Source: Methylobacterium nodulans ORS 2060 (GTDB taxonomy: Bacteria; Pseudomonadota; Alphaproteobacteria; Rhizobiales; Beijerinckiaceae). Taken from it: DNA of 64,000 bases. The number at the start of each line of letters is the position of its first letter. The stretch's first letter is position 1. Of the stretch, positions 8,409-16,152 are shown in pieces. The stretch covers positions 186,001-250,000 of the forward strand of contig NC_011892.1 of the NCBI RefSeq assembly GCF_000022085.1, written 5' to 3'. The notes under the pieces are model-generated. The model was given only the letters and a program-made list of their open reading frames with translations, was not told where the DNA came from and ran no database searches. The position numbers and the translations under genes were made by a program.

Positions 8409-9641
8409 ATGAAGCTTGGTCGCACGTTCCGGTTCGTCGTTTTCCTGGCCTTGGCCTGCGCCGGACTTCCCGCTCCGGGCAGGGCGCTCGATCAGCCAAT
8501 CCGCATCGGAGTCCTGAGCGACATGAGCGGGCCGTTCTCGGACCAGGTCGGCGCCGGCTCCGTCGCCGCCGCACGCCTCGCCCTCGACGACTTCGCCCGG
8601 GAGAGCGGCGGCCTGAAGGTTGAGCTCCTCTCCGCCGACCACCAGAACAAGCCCGACATCGGCCTCGGCATCGCGCGGCGCTGGCTCGACCAGGAGAATG
8701 TCTCGGCGATCGTGGACCTGCCGAATTCGGGGGTCGCCCTCGCGGTCGCCAACCTGCTGCGCGAGCGCAATCGCGTCACGCTCGCGTCCAGCGCGATGAC
8801 GTCCGATCTGACGGGCAAGTTCTGCGCACCGACAACCGTCCAATGGGTGTCGGACACGTGGGCCCAAGGCTCCGCCACAGCACGGGCGCTGGCCGAGCGC
8901 GGGTCACGGCAGTGGTACTTCCTCACCGTCGACTACGCGCTCGGCCACGCCCTGGAGCGCGACGCCACGAGGGCACTCGGCGAGATGAACGGCAGATCGA
9001 CCGGCGGGTCGTGACTTCCCCTTGGCACCAGCGACTTTTCCTCAGCGCTCCTGACAGCTCAGATGACAGCTCAGAGCTCGGGGGCACAGATCCTGGCCCT
9101 CGCGAATACCGGCGCCGACATGATCAATGCGATCAAGCAGGCCGGGGAGTTCGGACTCACGCCCAGGATGAAGGCTGCGGCTCTGTTTATCCAGCTGTCC
9201 GACATTCACTCTCTGGGACTGACGACGGCACAGGGGCTGCAGCTCGTCTCGGCCTTCTACTGGGATCGCAATGAGAGCACGCGCGCGTTCAGTGATCGCT
9301 TCGCCGCCGTCATGAACGGTCGGCGTCCGACGGAGGATCACGCGGGGGTGTACTCGGCGACGCTCGCCTATCTTCGCGCCGTGCGTGCCGCCGGCACGAT
9401 TGAGGGCGACCGGGTCGTGGCAATGATGCGGAAAGCACCCATTGAAGACCCCCTCTTCGGAACCGTAACGATCCGCCCGGACGGGCGCGCGGTCCACGAT
9501 ATGTACCTCTACGAAGTGAAGGCGCCATCCGAGAGCGAGCGGCCATATGACTACTATAAGCACGTGACCACTATTGCTGGCAGTCAGGCATTTCGCCCAG
9601 TGAAAGATGGCGGCTGTGCAATGATCGAAAAAAGCAATTAA
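8409..9641 (+). pseudogene. ABC substrate-binding protein (aromatic/branched-chain type), in-frame stop
   Basis: The frame opens with a signal peptide (MKLGRTFRFVVFLALACAG) and the Peripla_BP_6 start IRIGVLSDMSGPFSDQVGAG. It meets TGA at 9012-9014, then continues in the same frame with LPLGTSDFSSALLTAQ to a normal C-terminus at 9641. The alignment with the intact paralogue at 12340-13575 keeps its length across the stop. A 12-base tandem duplication (TGACAGCTCAGA twice, 9052-9075) adds four residues compared with the paralogue. The short region around the stop is poorly conserved in this frame, so two compensating frameshifts are also possible. It is the third gene of the oxygenase operon; no permease genes accompany it. 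Confidence 0.8.
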
Positions 9642-9705
9642 GTCGTCATATTCCTAGCTATATCTCGTTTTCCGCTCCGCGATTTTATTTTGCGATATTT
9701 GAGAT

Positions 9706-9908
9706 TCATAGAAACACCTCGCGGGCCTGCTCAAACATTCCGACCACCTCATCGGAGACAGCGCGGATGAACGGATCCTTCCTGTCGCGCCTGCGGGTCA
9801 GTAGAAATACGTCCTTGCTCGGGGGTGCCGATTCGAGATCGCAAATCCTCAACAGCGGGTCGAGGCGGCCGATATAATGAGGGAGAAGCGCAAGTCCGGC
9901 GCCGGATC
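9706..9908 (-). pseudogene. LysR-type regulator, C-terminal fragment
   Basis: About 65 codons ending at TGA 9708-9706 match the end of a LysR effector domain: GAGLALLPHYIGRLDP followed by KDVFLLTRRRDRKDPFIRAV. Similarity ends abruptly near 9908, where sequence of a short-chain dehydrogenase on the opposite strand begins. The helix-turn-helix and most of the effector domain are lost. A longer open frame crossing the junction is antisense to the SDR piece and is not meaningful. Confidence 0.65.
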
Positions 9909-9912
9909 GCTG

Positions 9913-10176
9913 ATGAAGGGCGGCCTCAACGCGGCCACCCGCAGCCTCGCGATCGAATATGCCGCACGCGGCATCCGCGCGAATGCCGTCGCTCCCGGCA
10001 TCATCAGGACACCGATGCATTCCCCCGACACGTACGAATTTCTGGCCGGCGCCCACCCGATAAACCGTATGGGTGAAATCGAGGACATCGCCCAGGCCGT
10101 GCTTTACCTCGAGTCTGCCGCCTTCGGGACCGGCGAAATCCTCCACGTCGACGGCGGCCGGATCGCCGGCCATTGA
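9913..10176 (+). pseudogene. Short-chain dehydrogenase (SDR), C-terminal fragment
   Basis: Starting just after the active-site tyrosine position, the reading is KGGLNAATRSLAIEYAARG, then IRANAVAPGIIRTPMH and a normal SDR end, GTGEILHVDGGRIAGH. The catalytic lysine of YxxxK is the K at the junction; the tyrosine and the whole nucleotide-binding N-terminal half are gone. An ATG happens to lie at 9913, but 87 residues cannot form an SDR. It and the LysR fragment were probably a divergent pair before one deletion removed both 5' ends. Confidence 0.7.
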
Positions 10177-10334
10177 CGTCCCCAGGAGAGGGCGTTTCCC
10201 CCCGCGCCCTCCCCACACCTTTCTTGGGGAGTGATACCGGCGCGCCTTTGATCTGATCCGTCCATACGAACCATGCTGCGCGGAGATGCGGGTGGGGAGG
10301 AGAACGCGTCAACACAAACGCGCGGCGGTATGAC

Positions 10335-10582
10335 ATGCCGATCGTGACCATTCAGGTGACCCGCGGAGGAGCGAGCCCGGGCGCAGACCGCACCACGAGC
10401 GAGCAGAAGGCTGCGATCTATAAGGGGTCTCGGACCTGCTCTTCGAGGCTATGGGCAAGCACCCTGACGACACGTCCGTAATCTTCCAGGAAGTTGAGCT
10501 CGAATATTTGGGGCGCAGCGGCTTGCTGGTGCCCGAGTACCGCAGCCAGCGCGCTCGGGAAACGAACCAGACAAGCTCCTAA
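10335..10582 (+). pseudogene. 4-oxalocrotonate tautomerase-family protein, frameshifted
   Basis: It begins MPIVTIQVTRGGASPGADRT, giving Pro1 after removal of Met, followed by SEQKAAIYKG. At the G run 10424-10427 the frame shifts; the continuation LLFEAMGKHPDDTSVIFQEV and LEYLGRSGLLVPEYRSQRA is in another frame and ends at TAA 10580-10582. Restoring one G would give a protein of about 82 residues, normal for the family. Tautomerases of this type act in aromatic degradation, in line with the neighbouring operons. Confidence 0.7.
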
Positions 10583-10598
10583 GGTCGCATGAGAGCGT

Positions 10599-10772
10599 CT
10601 TGTGCGGACTATAGTCCTTCGGCGCATCGCGCCAGCGCAACCCGTTGCGATTGACGAAAACGATGCCGCTCAACACCCGCCGATCGTCAACCCGCGGCTT
10701 GCCGTGGCTCTTGGGGAAGTACGGTCGCAGACGCGCCATCTGCTCATCCGTCAACCAGTACAGGTCGCTCAT
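10599..10772 (-). pseudogene. IS5-family transposase, N-terminal fragment
   Basis: About 58 codons from ATG 10772 match the start of IS5-group (IS1031-like) transposases: MSDLYWLTDEQMARLRPYFP, SHGKPRVDDRRVLSGIVFVN, RWRDAPKDYSPHKTL. Similarity ends there, about 17 bases from the stop of the tautomerase remnant. The DDE domain is absent. Confidence 0.75.
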
Positions 10773-10834
10773 TCTTAGTCTCCTCGCAGAGCCTGAATCA
10801 GATCGCGCCTCTCATATCAATGGGTCCTGACCCC

Positions 10835-10925
10835 AGAGCAGCGCCCGATCGTGTTGCAATCGGACGCTGCTCTAGATCTTTGATTTTTGTCGCACTTTCT
10901 ACGATGAACCGGTGTCAACTTCATC
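10835..10925 (-). repeat. Intergenic 91-base repeat with stem-loop, family A, copy 1
   Basis: The stem-loop at 10835-10873 (AGAGCAGCGcCCGAT paired with ATCGGaCGCTGCTCT) plus a 52-base tail matches the reverse complement of the element at 28655-28745 along its whole length, with compensating differences in the stem. This resembles REP-like dispersed repeats of Methylobacterium (inference). It lies between the IS5 fragment and the nitroaromatic operon. Confidence 0.7.
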
Positions 10926-11055
10926 CTAAATGGTGCGATGTCCGCGTTCCGGTCCGCGTGACGCCCATCGACGTGAGACTCGCCTCATTCGAGGATACGT
11001 CCGGTGGTGCAAGCAAATGGCGGGAGGATCGCTCCTTCTCTGACCGTGGCCGGTC

Positions 11056-11613
11056 TCAGGATGGCGGCTTCACGTCGTAGGAGATGCGTCCCGCCGGGAG
11101 GAAGAACAGGGCGATGAGCGCGCCGCCCTTGACCTCGGGGTAGTGATGGCTGCCCGGCGCCGGCGCCGTCCAGCCCGCGTGGCACCAACCGCTCGGCCCG
11201 GCGAGCACGGCGTTCTCGTCGAGCGGCACGACCATGTTCAGCTCGCCGTAGGGGTGGCCGTGGTAGTCGCCGCGGAAGCTCGCGTCCGCGTCGCCCGGCT
11301 CGCCGTCGTGATAGTCGACGGCCATCCGGCCGCCCTGACTGTCCATGTAGACGGCGGTGATGCTGAAGTTCAGCGTCCGCGCCATCGGCTCGCACAGCCG
11401 GCTGCGGCGGTATCGCCGGCCGCCCACCTCGATGTTGGCCGCCCAGCCCTCCTCGACCCCCTGCTTGATGAGGCGCGATAGGTCCTCATACAGGGCGCTG
11501 CCTGGTCCGTAGGTCTCGTTGAGCCAGCGCTCGACCTCGGGCCCCGCGGTCATGTTCTTGACCTCGTCGAGGAAGGGAATGCTCCGCTCGATCAGTTGTT
11601 CGCGTCCGTCCAT
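11056..11613 (-). CDS. 4-hydroxylaminobenzoate lyase-like protein (PnbB/DUF4863 type)
   Basis: A 185-residue cupin-fold protein starting at ATG 11613, one base after the nitroreductase stop, with AAGGAG upstream. Features include ERSIPFLDEVKNMTAGPEVE, WLNETYGPGSALYEDLSRLI, YRRSRLCEPM and a cupin-like metal region DYHGHPYGELNMVVPL with HAGW and HHYPEV. I recognise this as the family containing PnbB, which converts 4-hydroxylaminobenzoate to protocatechuate and ammonia. The adjoining nitroreductase gene would supply the hydroxylamino substrate, which supports the call. The exact aromatic acid used here is not provable from sequence. Confidence 0.68.
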   Translation of the reverse strand: MDGREQLIERSIPFLDEVKNMTAGPEVERWLNETYGPGSALYEDLSRLIKQGVEEGWAANIEVGGRRYRRSRLCEPMARTLNFSITAVYMDSQGGRMAVDYHDGEPGDADASFRGDYHGHPYGELNMVVPLDENAVLAGPSGWCHAGWTAPAPGSHHYPEVKGGALIALFFLPAGRISYDVKPPS

Positions 11614-11614
11614 C

Positions 11615-12337
11615 TCACTCTCCTTGGTCATGCGCCCGTGGCGCTTCGAAACCGTGGAAGCTCGCAAACGCCTCGACCGATGCGCGCTCCATGACCCCGC
11701 GGGTCGCGACCGCGGCGGCGTCGCAGACACCGAGCGCCATGCCGCACACGACGACATCCTCGGCCGCGATCGGGAGGTGGCGGCGCAGCACGCGGTGGTA
11801 CTTCGCCAGAGTCTCCTGCGGACAGGTATCGAGGCCGCGCACCTTGGCGGCCAGCATCACGTTCTGCAGGAACATGCCGAGATCCAGCCAGCTGCCCTTT
11901 TCCAGTCGGCGGTCGAGCGTAAAGATCAAGCCGACCGGCGCGCCGAAGAAATCATAATTTTTGGCCGTTTGCGCGGCCCGACCGCGCAAGTCGTCTTGGG
12001 CTATGCCGAGCGAGCCGTAGAAAATCCGGCCGAAGGCCTGCTTGCGGCTCTGGTACAGGTCGGGGAGGCTCGGCGCGTAGTAGGTGTACTCGGAGGCGTG
12101 GTGCGCTGCTTCGGCCGCGTGCGTCGCGACGATGTCGCGACAGATCTCGGCCTTTACTGCACCTGCTAGCACGTACACCCGCCAGGGCTGGATGTTGGCG
12201 CCGCTTGGCGCGTAGCGCGCGGCATCGAGGATGTCGCGGATCGTGCCGTGGGAGACGGGCCGGTCGATGTAGAAGCGGGTGGCGAAGCGTCCTTTCATGA
12301 CACCGTCGAGCGCCTGGACTAGATCGAGGTTCGCCAT
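11615..12337 (-). CDS. Nitroreductase family protein (PnbA-like)
   Basis: A 240-residue FMN-dependent nitroreductase. The FMN-contact region RFATRFYIDRPVSHGTIRDI and ARYAPSGANIQPWRVYVL is followed by the C-terminal block LDLGMFLQNVMLAAKVRGLD, TCPQE and VVCGMALG. The ATG at 12337 has a G-rich site just upstream; a GTG at 12343 overlapping the previous stop is an alternative start. It is translationally linked to the substrate-binding protein upstream and the lyase-like gene downstream. Together these predict reduction of a nitroaromatic acid to the hydroxylamino level and release of ammonia. Confidence 0.85.
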   Translation of the reverse strand: MANLDLVQALDGVMKGRFATRFYIDRPVSHGTIRDILDAARYAPSGANIQPWRVYVLAGAVKAEICRDIVATHAAEAAHHASEYTYYAPSLPDLYQSRKQAFGRIFYGSLGIAQDDLRGRAAQTAKNYDFFGAPVGLIFTLDRRLEKGSWLDLGMFLQNVMLAAKVRGLDTCPQETLAKYHRVLRRHLPIAAEDVVVCGMALGVCDAAAVATRGVMERASVEAFASFHGFEAPRAHDQGE

Positions 12338-12339
12338 TC

Positions 12340-13575
12340 TCACCCCCGTGTGACCAGCGGACAGTTGCCGGCCGAGATCAGCCGGAACGCCTCCTCGCCC
12401 GGGATCGTCTCCAGGAGCTTGTAGTAGTCGAAGCGCGTCTTGCTCTCGGCGGGGGATTTGACCTGCATCAGGTAGATGTCGCGCACGAGGGGCCCGTCCT
12501 CGCGGATGTGGCCGTCACGGGTCATGAAGTTGTTGACCGGCATCTTGCGCATCTGCGCCGCGCCCGTCGGGCCGTCGTCCGTGTTCGCGGCGGCCATCGC
12601 CCTGAGGTAGTGCGTCACCGCACCGAAAGTACCCGCGTGGATCATGGTCGGCACCTTATTGGTGCGCGCGACGAAGCGCTGCGACCATGCCCGGGTCTCG
12701 TCGTTCAGGTCCCAGTAGAAGGCGGTGCTCAGGATCAGGCCCTGGGCCGCCGGCAGGCCGAGGCCGTGGATGTCGGCGATGAAGACGAGCAGGCCCGCCA
12801 GCGTCTGGCCCGACTGCACCACCCCGAACTCGGCGGCCTGCTTCAGCGCGAGGATGAGATCGCCGCCCGCATCGGCCAGCCCGACGACCTGCGCCCCCGA
12901 GCCTTGCGCCTGCAGGAGGTAGGAGGAGAAGTCCGGGCTGCCGATGGAATGGCGCACCGAGCCGAGCACGCGACCGCCCGCCGCCTGGATCACGCGCCGG
13001 CCGTCCTCTTCGAACTGCGTGCCGAGGGCGTAGTCCGCCGTGACAAAGTACCAGGACTTGCCGCCGCGCCGGGTCACGGCGCGCGCCGTACCCTGGGCGA
13101 GGGCGTAGGTGTCGTAGGTCCAGTGGATGCCAGTGGGCGAGCAGGCGTCCCCGGTCAGCCGGGAGGTCGCCGCCCCCGAGGCAAGGAAGAACCGGCGACG
13201 CTCGCGGGTAATATCCTGCACCGCGAGCGCGATGGCGGAGTTCGGCACGTCGGCGATCACCTTGACGTCGTCCGCGTCGAGCCAGCGGCGCGCCAACGCG
13301 GCGCCGACATCCGTCTTGTTCTGATGGTCGGCGGCGATCACCTCGATTGGGCGTCCGAGGACGCGGCCTCCGAAATCCTCGACCGCCATACGCGCGGCGA
13401 CGACCGAACCGTTGCCGCTGTTGTCCGCGTAGAGCGAGGAGAGGTCCGTGAGCACGCCGATCCTTACGGGCGGTCCGCCTTCCGCGACGGCCGGCGAGAC
13501 AGCGAGCCAGAGGCCGGTCAGGGCCAACGATCCTCGCCTGAGGAAGCGTTGGGCGAGAGCGGGCGAAAACGGCAT
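12340..13575 (-). CDS. ABC transporter substrate-binding protein (Peripla_BP_6 type)
   Basis: A 411-residue periplasmic binding protein with an N-terminal signal (SLALTGLWLAVSPAVA) and the fold start VRIGVLTDLSSLYADNSGNG; ADHQNKTDVG and ADVPNSAIALAV are shared with the broken paralogue at 8409-9641. Proteins of this class bind branched-chain amino acids, amides or aromatic acids. It is first in the nitroreductase operon, so an aromatic acid is likely (inference). No permease or ATPase genes are present in the operon, so it must use a transporter encoded elsewhere or act as a sensor. Confidence 0.85.
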   Translation of the reverse strand: MPFSPALAQRFLRRGSLALTGLWLAVSPAVAEGGPPVRIGVLTDLSSLYADNSGNGSVVAARMAVEDFGGRVLGRPIEVIAADHQNKTDVGAALARRWLDADDVKVIADVPNSAIALAVQDITRERRRFFLASGAATSRLTGDACSPTGIHWTYDTYALAQGTARAVTRRGGKSWYFVTADYALGTQFEEDGRRVIQAAGGRVLGSVRHSIGSPDFSSYLLQAQGSGAQVVGLADAGGDLILALKQAAEFGVVQSGQTLAGLLVFIADIHGLGLPAAQGLILSTAFYWDLNDETRAWSQRFVARTNKVPTMIHAGTFGAVTHYLRAMAAANTDDGPTGAAQMRKMPVNNFMTRDGHIREDGPLVRDIYLMQVKSPAESKTRFDYYKLLETIPGEEAFRLISAGNCPLVTRG

Positions 13576-13618
13576 AGCGCGTTCCCTTCGAGGACGAGGA
13601 ACGATGCCTGGCCAGGCT

Positions 13619-13637
13619 GCACTTGCGGAAGTGCAAG
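13619..13637. promoter_or_regulatory. LysR-type binding site between divergent genes
   Basis: GCACTTgcggAAGTGC (13619-13634) overlaps CTTGC-N6-GCAAG (13622-13637), giving the T-N11-A dyad typical of LysR regulators. It lies between the start of the binding-protein gene (13575) and the LysR start (13688), the usual place for joint control of both transcripts. Confidence 0.6.
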
Positions 13638-13687
13638 TTCGGCAATCTCATTATGAGCTTCGTTCATCGCGCGCAGAGGGGTCGATC

Positions 13688-14713
13688 ATGACGAGGGGCG
13701 CTGGGACACGCGCGAGCATCCTAAATCGGCTCGATCTGAACCTGATCCGGCTCTTCGACGCGGTGATGCGGGAGCGTCACGTCGCTCGGGCCGGCCAGTC
13801 CCTCGGGCTGAGCCAGTCGGCGGTGAGCCACGGCCTACGTCGCCTGCGGACGCTGATCGGGGACGACCTCTTCGTGCGGACCGTGCAGGGCATGGAGCCG
13901 ACCCCGCGGGCGCTGGCCATGGCCGTGCAGGTGCGTGATGCCCTCACGGCGATCGAAGGCGCGATCGGGCCGCAGCGCTTCGATCCGGCCAGCTCGACGC
14001 GGCAGTTCCGGCTTGCCGCCACGGACCACATCACCGCGGTCGTCGCTCCTGCCCTCATGCGGACCTTCGAGACGGAGGCGCCCCTCGCGTCGATCCTGAT
14101 CCGTCCTGCGACGCGGATCGACCTGACCATGCAGGTCGATCTCGGCCAGATCGACATCGTCGTGGGCATCTTCTCGCAGATCCCGCACCGCCTGCATGCG
14201 CGAACCCTGTTCGAGGACCGCGACGTCCTCGTCACCGCGCCCGATCATCCGGAAGCGGGAGGCGCGACCGACATCCGCACGCTGGCGCGGGACCCGCTGA
14301 TGGTGGTCACCGTCGGCGGGACCGAGGACGGCCTGCCGGACGGACGCCTCTCCGAGCGCGGCCTGACGCGGCAGACCGAGATGTTCGACCGCGACGCCCT
14401 CAACCGTGCCTTCAGGGCGGCGGGCCTGGTGCCTCGCCTCAGCGTCCTCCAACCCCATTTCCTGGCGGTGCCGAGCCTGCTCGCGGACTCGCGACGCGTG
14501 GCGATCGTGCCGGCGTCGCTGGCGCACGGCTTCGAGGCGGCCGGCGTCGCGCGCGTGTCCATGCCGCCTTGGGAGCCCCGTACGATGGCCGTGCAGATGG
14601 TCTGGCACGAGCGTTGGAGGCAGGATCCGGCCCATGCGTGGCTTCGGGAAGCACTATTTCGTGCCAGTCGAGGCATCGCAGATGCGGTTGGGCAAGCCAC
14701 AGATCAATCCTGA
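13688..14713 (+). CDS. LysR-family regulator of the nitroaromatic operon
   Basis: A 341-residue protein with an N-terminal winged helix: LDLNLIRLFDAVMRERHVAR, AGQSLGLSQSAVSHGLRRLR and DDLFVRTVQGMEPTPRAL, the NodD/NahR/LinR subgroup. The effector domain follows. ATG 13688 with AGAGGGG upstream was chosen over in-frame starts further up because it begins just before the conserved helix. It is divergent from the binding-protein/nitroreductase/lyase operon with a LysR box between, matching the pnbR-pnbAB arrangement known in Pseudomonas (established organisation; orthology inferred). Confidence 0.85.
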   Translation: MTRGAGTRASILNRLDLNLIRLFDAVMRERHVARAGQSLGLSQSAVSHGLRRLRTLIGDDLFVRTVQGMEPTPRALAMAVQVRDALTAIEGAIGPQRFDPASSTRQFRLAATDHITAVVAPALMRTFETEAPLASILIRPATRIDLTMQVDLGQIDIVVGIFSQIPHRLHARTLFEDRDVLVTAPDHPEAGGATDIRTLARDPLMVVTVGGTEDGLPDGRLSERGLTRQTEMFDRDALNRAFRAAGLVPRLSVLQPHFLAVPSLLADSRRVAIVPASLAHGFEAAGVARVSMPPWEPRTMAVQMVWHERWRQDPAHAWLREALFRASRGIADAVGQATDQS

Positions 14714-15056
14714 CCGTCGACAAGAGGCCGTCCTGGCGCTGCAGGGTGCAGAAGCAGCATTCGCCTTGAGGAAGATTTGCGGATCGGAACCGAACTTGTC
14801 GTCCTTGAGCGATCGGAGGCGCAAGGACGGCATGAGTCTCGTGCGCCGTCGCCGATGTGCGGACGCTTCCGATTTCGAGAAACCCTCCCGCCGCCTGTGC
14901 CAGGCTGTGCGGGAAAACGACCGATTCCTTACAGCCAGAGCGGCCGTTTCTGTTGACGCGCCTGACACGAGAGCGCGGCGTGACGGCGGATATCAGGGAA
15001 CCGCGTCAGGAAATCAAACATCCGGAAAACCCTCGCAACCGGACATTCCCGACAAG
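14714..15056. other. Stretch without recognisable gene
   Basis: Open frames here are extensions or antisense readings without family resemblance. The stretch runs from the LysR stop to the left inverted repeat of the IS6 element. It may hold the left half of whatever the IS6 element disrupted, but no protein similarity was recognised. Confidence 0.4.
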
Positions 15057-15873
15057 GGGCTTGTCACGTTGGCTCGCTTGGCCGCGATAAGACCCGGCTG
15101 GCTCATTTCAGGCAGCGACGCCGGCCGCACTGCGCCACATATCGAACGCCTCGGCTCGCAAGAGCCGGTGCGTAGGAGCCGAGACAAGGGGGCGGGGAAC
15201 AGTGAAGGTGTTGTAGGTGGCCGCGTGCATGGACAAGAACCGCTGAGCTGAGCGCGCTGACTTGAAGCCTTGCTGCTTCCGGTCCCGTCGTCGCACCGGC
15301 ACATGCGAGCTCTCCGCCCGATTGTTCGCCCGCTTTCGCTGGACGTGCTCAGCCCCGCTCAGCTTCATCTCACGAAGGGCGGCACCGTAGGCCGGGCACT
15401 TGTCTGTGACCCACGCCTCGGGTGCCATGCCCTGCTTCTTCAGCAGCTTGCGCATCAGCTTCTGGGCAGCCCGCCTGTCCCGCTTGGGCTGGACCAGCAC
15501 GTCCAGCACCTCGCCTTCGGCATCCACGGCCCGCCACAGGTACATCTGTCGGCCAGAGATCTGCACGAACACCTCGTCCAGGTGCCAACGTCCGTGTGGC
15601 TTCGGGCGAGAGGCGCGCAGCCGACGCGCGATAGCGGGACCGAAGCTGAGCACCCAGCGCCGGATGCTCTCGTAGGCGACGCTGATGCCGCGCTCGGCCA
15701 GGAGTTCCTCGACATCGCGGTAGCTGAGGGTGAAGCGCAGATACATCCAGACGGCCCGCTGGATGATGTCGGACGGGAAGCGGTAGCCGGCGTAGGAAGG
15801 CGCGTTCATCCCCTCCGGCTACGGTGCAAGATCAGTCGCCGCAAGCTGGGCTGCTCGGCAACGTGACAAGCCC
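15057..15873 (-). mobile_element. IS6-family insertion sequence (817 bases)
   Basis: Perfect 15-base terminal inverted repeats, GGGCTTGTCACGTTG at 15057-15071 and its complement at 15859-15873, bracket a single intact transposase gene. The size of about 0.8 kb is normal for the family. The eight bases flanking each end differ, so no target duplication remains, which suggests a rearrangement or deletion next to the element after insertion. Confidence 0.85.
15108..15809 (-). CDS. IS6-family (IS26-like) transposase
   Basis: A full-length DDE transposase of 233 residues. It begins MNAPSYAGYRFPSDIIQRAV with LSYRDVEELLAERGISVAYE. The catalytic residues lie in RWHLDEVFVQI, WVTDKCPAYGAAL and NNRAESSHVPVRRRDRKQQG, and the end contains FKSARSAQRFLSMHAATYN. 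All three acidic residues are present, so it could be active. The gene fills nearly the whole element. Confidence 0.92.
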   Translation of the reverse strand: MNAPSYAGYRFPSDIIQRAVWMYLRFTLSYRDVEELLAERGISVAYESIRRWVLSFGPAIARRLRASRPKPHGRWHLDEVFVQISGRQMYLWRAVDAEGEVLDVLVQPKRDRRAAQKLMRKLLKKQGMAPEAWVTDKCPAYGAALREMKLSGAEHVQRKRANNRAESSHVPVRRRDRKQQGFKSARSAQRFLSMHAATYNTFTVPRPLVSAPTHRLLRAEAFDMWRSAAGVAA

Positions 15874-16011
15874 GCCGCGGAAGCCTCGCACGGACTGGGC
15901 GCGTCGAACTCCTTCAGCATGATCGCCGTGAAGGCCGGTCGCGTGACCGAGAGCCTGTGCGCCCGCGGCCTGCTCGCGTCGCTCGGGCAGCCCCTGCAGC
16001 GGACGGCGTGA
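15874..16011 (+). pseudogene. C-terminal remnant of an unidentified gene next to IS6
   Basis: Directly after the right IS6 repeat, 45 codons are open and end at TGA 16009-16011, with normal high-GC codon bias: GASNSFSMIAVKAGRVTESL, CARGLLASLGQPLQRTA. No start codon or family was recognised. It is most simply the 3' end of a gene cut by the IS6 insertion or by a later deletion. Confidence 0.4.
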
Positions 16012-16152
16012 CGCGGCCGGTCCGGCGCGCGGGGGCGAACGCCACGCTTCGGCCGGCTCCGAAGCGTCGTGCGACGGTCCGCGCCTATCATCCCGCGGCC
16101 GGCATGCCCGCGGGAGCGCCGGAGCAGAGACAACACTCAATGGGACGGCTCG

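Noticed and set aside
10188..10211. GAGGGCG/CGCCCTC hairpin as a terminator of the SDR fragment
   Set aside because: The stem is short, the loop is C-rich and no T run follows, so there is too little to claim a terminator.
9706..10218. Single minus-strand open frame spanning the LysR and SDR pieces
   Set aside because: Only the 9706-9908 part has LysR similarity; the rest is antisense to the SDR fragment.
12508..13656. Plus-strand open frame of 382 codons
   Set aside because: Lies opposite the clear binding-protein gene; Arg/Gly/His-rich shadow with no motif.
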